Origin: an uncultured Prevotella sp. | Lineage (GTDB): Bacteria; Bacteroidota; Bacteroidia; Bacteroidales; Bacteroidaceae | Assembly: GCA_900550035.1 (NCBI GenBank) | Contig: URQS01000026.1 | Location: 1-44,683, forward strand | Reading direction: 5' to 3' | DNA length: 44,683 nucleotides | Shown here: positions 44,301 to 44,683 of the stretch, one piece after another | Position numbering within the stretch: the first letter of the stretch is position 1 | Layout: every line of letters begins with the position of its first letter | Program-made: the position numbers and the translations under genes | The notes under the pieces: generated by a model | Database searches by the model: none | What the model saw: the letters and a program-made list of their open reading frames with translations, nothing else | What the model was told of the DNA's origin: nothing

Positions 44301-44571
44301 CTACAAGACTCTCGGCATAGGCAAACTCATTGGTGCTCCTGTTGCTGGAACTATGACAGCCGTATGGTGGGAGACTATGATCGACCGCTCAATGGTGTAC
44401 GGCATTCCTCAGGTGGGATGTATGAATCTTGACGGAACATACGCCGAGAACACACAGCTCAATCCGGACATCACAGTCTACAACACACCGGAAGACTTTA
44501 TCAACGGCAACGACCAACAGCTGAAGGCTGCTGTGGATGAAATGTTGAAGCAGATCGGCGAAAAGAAATAA
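41344..44571 (+). CDS. Tricorn-like S41 family peptidase with PD40 propellers, secreted
   Basis: The 1075-residue protein has a signal peptide ending near residue 20 (GFAAQAQ). Residues about 25-550 contain repeated PD40/WD40-like blades such as PAISPDGKTIAFSF and PVWSPDGKNIAFAS. Residues 558-589 are a Lys/Glu-rich insert (KEKKQEEKKEEKEKKNLEK), followed by more blades to about 690. The C-terminal part holds a PDZ-like segment and the S41 peptidase: NASHTGARY with the likely His762, and VIVDERHNGGGWLHDD, then CEDDYSNGHGFPLVYKTLGI. The expected Ser-Asp nucleophile pair of tricorn appears as Gly-His (Gly980-His981) with Ser978 two residues earlier. It is probably periplasmic and degrades peptides, if active. 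A strong terminator follows. Confidence 0.85.
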   Translation: MNKLVLTTLLAAYGFAAQAQDNPLWMRHPAISPDGKTIAFSFRGDIFTVSSNGGTAKQITSNAAFDSYPVWSPDGKNIAFASSREGSIDVWVMNADGGIPRRVTTHSGNEYPLRWKDNSTILFKTSMMPTTKSIIFAGSFPQIYSVGIDGGRPKMYSEVTMDALDINASGDVLYMDRKGYEDEWRKHHRSPITRDIWLKSGEKFKKLTTFDGEDRDPVWAADGKSFYYLSEQNGTLNIYRRTLDGKETRITNHEKNPVRFLSVAADGTLCYGYDGEIYTIREGAQPQKTAIKIVADNEGKELIRQIKNSGAYNIKLSPNGKEIGFVLHGDVYVTSIEYRTTKQITNTPEQERDIDFAPDGRTIIYDSERNGLWQIYSTTIKNKDDKQFAYATELVEERLTQSDQTSFHPKFSPNGKQIAFWENRGTLRVMDAKGKNVKTVMDGKYVYSYSDGDIDYTWSPDSKWLLSSYIGVGGWNNSDIALVNASGNGEIHNLTESGYNEGDAKWVLGGKAMLFSSDRAGYRSHGSWGAESDAYLMFFDLEAYERFRMNKEERALAKENMTNKEKKQEEKKEEKEKKNLEKPKAQETEDLKFDLDNCRDRIVRLTVNSSFLGDALLDKDGENIYYKASFEGGADLWRRNLITGHTELLMKNLGGGEMVFDKTYQNIYLAGDGGIKKVTPSSRAVKNIDFEAPFNYQPYKERAYMFDHVWRQVKDKFYDKNLHGVDWEGYRKTYERFLPYINNNSDFQEMLSEMLGELNASHTGARYNGLWASMQTANLGLFFDDNYTGDGLKIEEVVKGSEIACKQTDVKAGCIIEKIDGTEIKAGMDYFPLLDGKIGKPIRLTVRAKGGRTFDITTKGMSMAKVNELLYKRWVERNRQLVDSLSGGRLAYVHVKAMNSESFRTVYRELLSDKNRNREAVIVDERHNGGGWLHDDLCTLLNGKEYQKFMPRGQYIGRDPFNKWVKPSCVLICEDDYSNGHGFPLVYKTLGIGKLIGAPVAGTMTAVWWETMIDRSMVYGIPQVGCMNLDGTYAENTQLNPDITVYNTPEDFINGNDQQLKAAVDEMLKQIGEKK

Positions 44572-44629
44572 AACAATCGCATGACACATAGTGAAGGAGG
44601 GTGTGTCAAAACTCCCAATATAAATAACA

Positions 44630-44673
44630 AAAAACTCGTTGTACGTTCTTGTGTGGATGTACAACGAGTTTTT
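44630..44673 (+). terminator. Terminator after the S41 gene
   Basis: Perfect 15-bp arms AAAAACTCGTTGTAC / GTACAACGAGTTTTT with a 14-base loop, followed by GTTTTTC. The 58 bases before it contain no gene. Confidence 0.85.
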
Positions 44674-44683
44674 GTTTTTCTAC

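Noticed and set aside
1..44683. CRISPR array, tRNA or rRNA genes
   Set aside because: No regularly spaced short repeats, cloverleaf-like sequence or rRNA segments were noticed on reading.

Overview
The window looks like a chromosome segment of a Bacteroidetes bacterium of the Prevotella type. The evidence is Bacteroidales promoters (-7 box TAnnTTTG with TTG/TTTG about 21 bases upstream), a complete Na+-NQR operon, an S37 peptidase, PD40 and tricorn-like proteins, a lipoprotein serpin, and a rarity of Shine-Dalgarno sites. The genus is an inference; no rRNA or tRNA gene is present.

Positions 1-5222 are AT-rich and accessory-looking. They hold a broken partial gene at the left edge, a membrane-anchored unknown protein, a decayed IS256-family transposase, a DUF3223 (DCL-like) protein, a 587-residue protein with seven DUF723-type zinc-binding repeats fused to a PD-(D/E)XK (Vsr-like) nuclease domain, and a small unknown gene overlapping a polyvalent-protein-kinase-like gene. 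Housekeeping sequence begins at yaaA (5252).

Positions 5252-12310 carry yaaA, an alanine/glycine:cation symporter on the minus strand, and a plus-strand run: rhodanese lipoprotein, zinc alcohol dehydrogenase, metallo-beta-lactamase-fold hydrolase, pabB and an S37 peptidase. Strong terminators separate this run from the convergent nqrABCDEF operon (18323 down to 12470), which builds the sodium-pumping NADH:quinone reductase. Next come a histidine kinase and a response regulator (minus strand), divergent from an export set: TolC-like outer membrane protein, HlyD-like adaptor, ABC ATPase and an 8-TM permease. The gap between adaptor and ATPase contains a 175-bp element with 37-38-bp terminal inverted repeats.

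Positions 26057-33816 read leftward: serpin, an unlisted 59-residue peptide and pflA form one tight run; a LacI-type regulator, an NhaC-type antiporter and an unknown helical protein form another; htpG stands alone behind a promoter overlapped by a perfect 20-bp inverted repeat. Positions 34154-35050 are a graveyard of a rubrerythrin fragment and an internally deleted IS110-family transposase.

Positions 35290-44571 read rightward: family 2 glycosyltransferase, PD40 protein, uridine/nucleoside phosphorylase and an hrpB helicase split by an in-frame TGA are closely spaced, followed by an 81-residue unknown and a 1075-residue tricorn-like S41 protein with a terminator. The most unusual loci are the DUF3223 / seven-repeat nuclease pair, the overlapping small gene / kinase pair, the interrupted hrpB, the 59-residue peptide coupled to pflA, and the palindromes at htpG and before the ABC ATPase gene. 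All family names come from recognition of motifs by eye; no database search was run.
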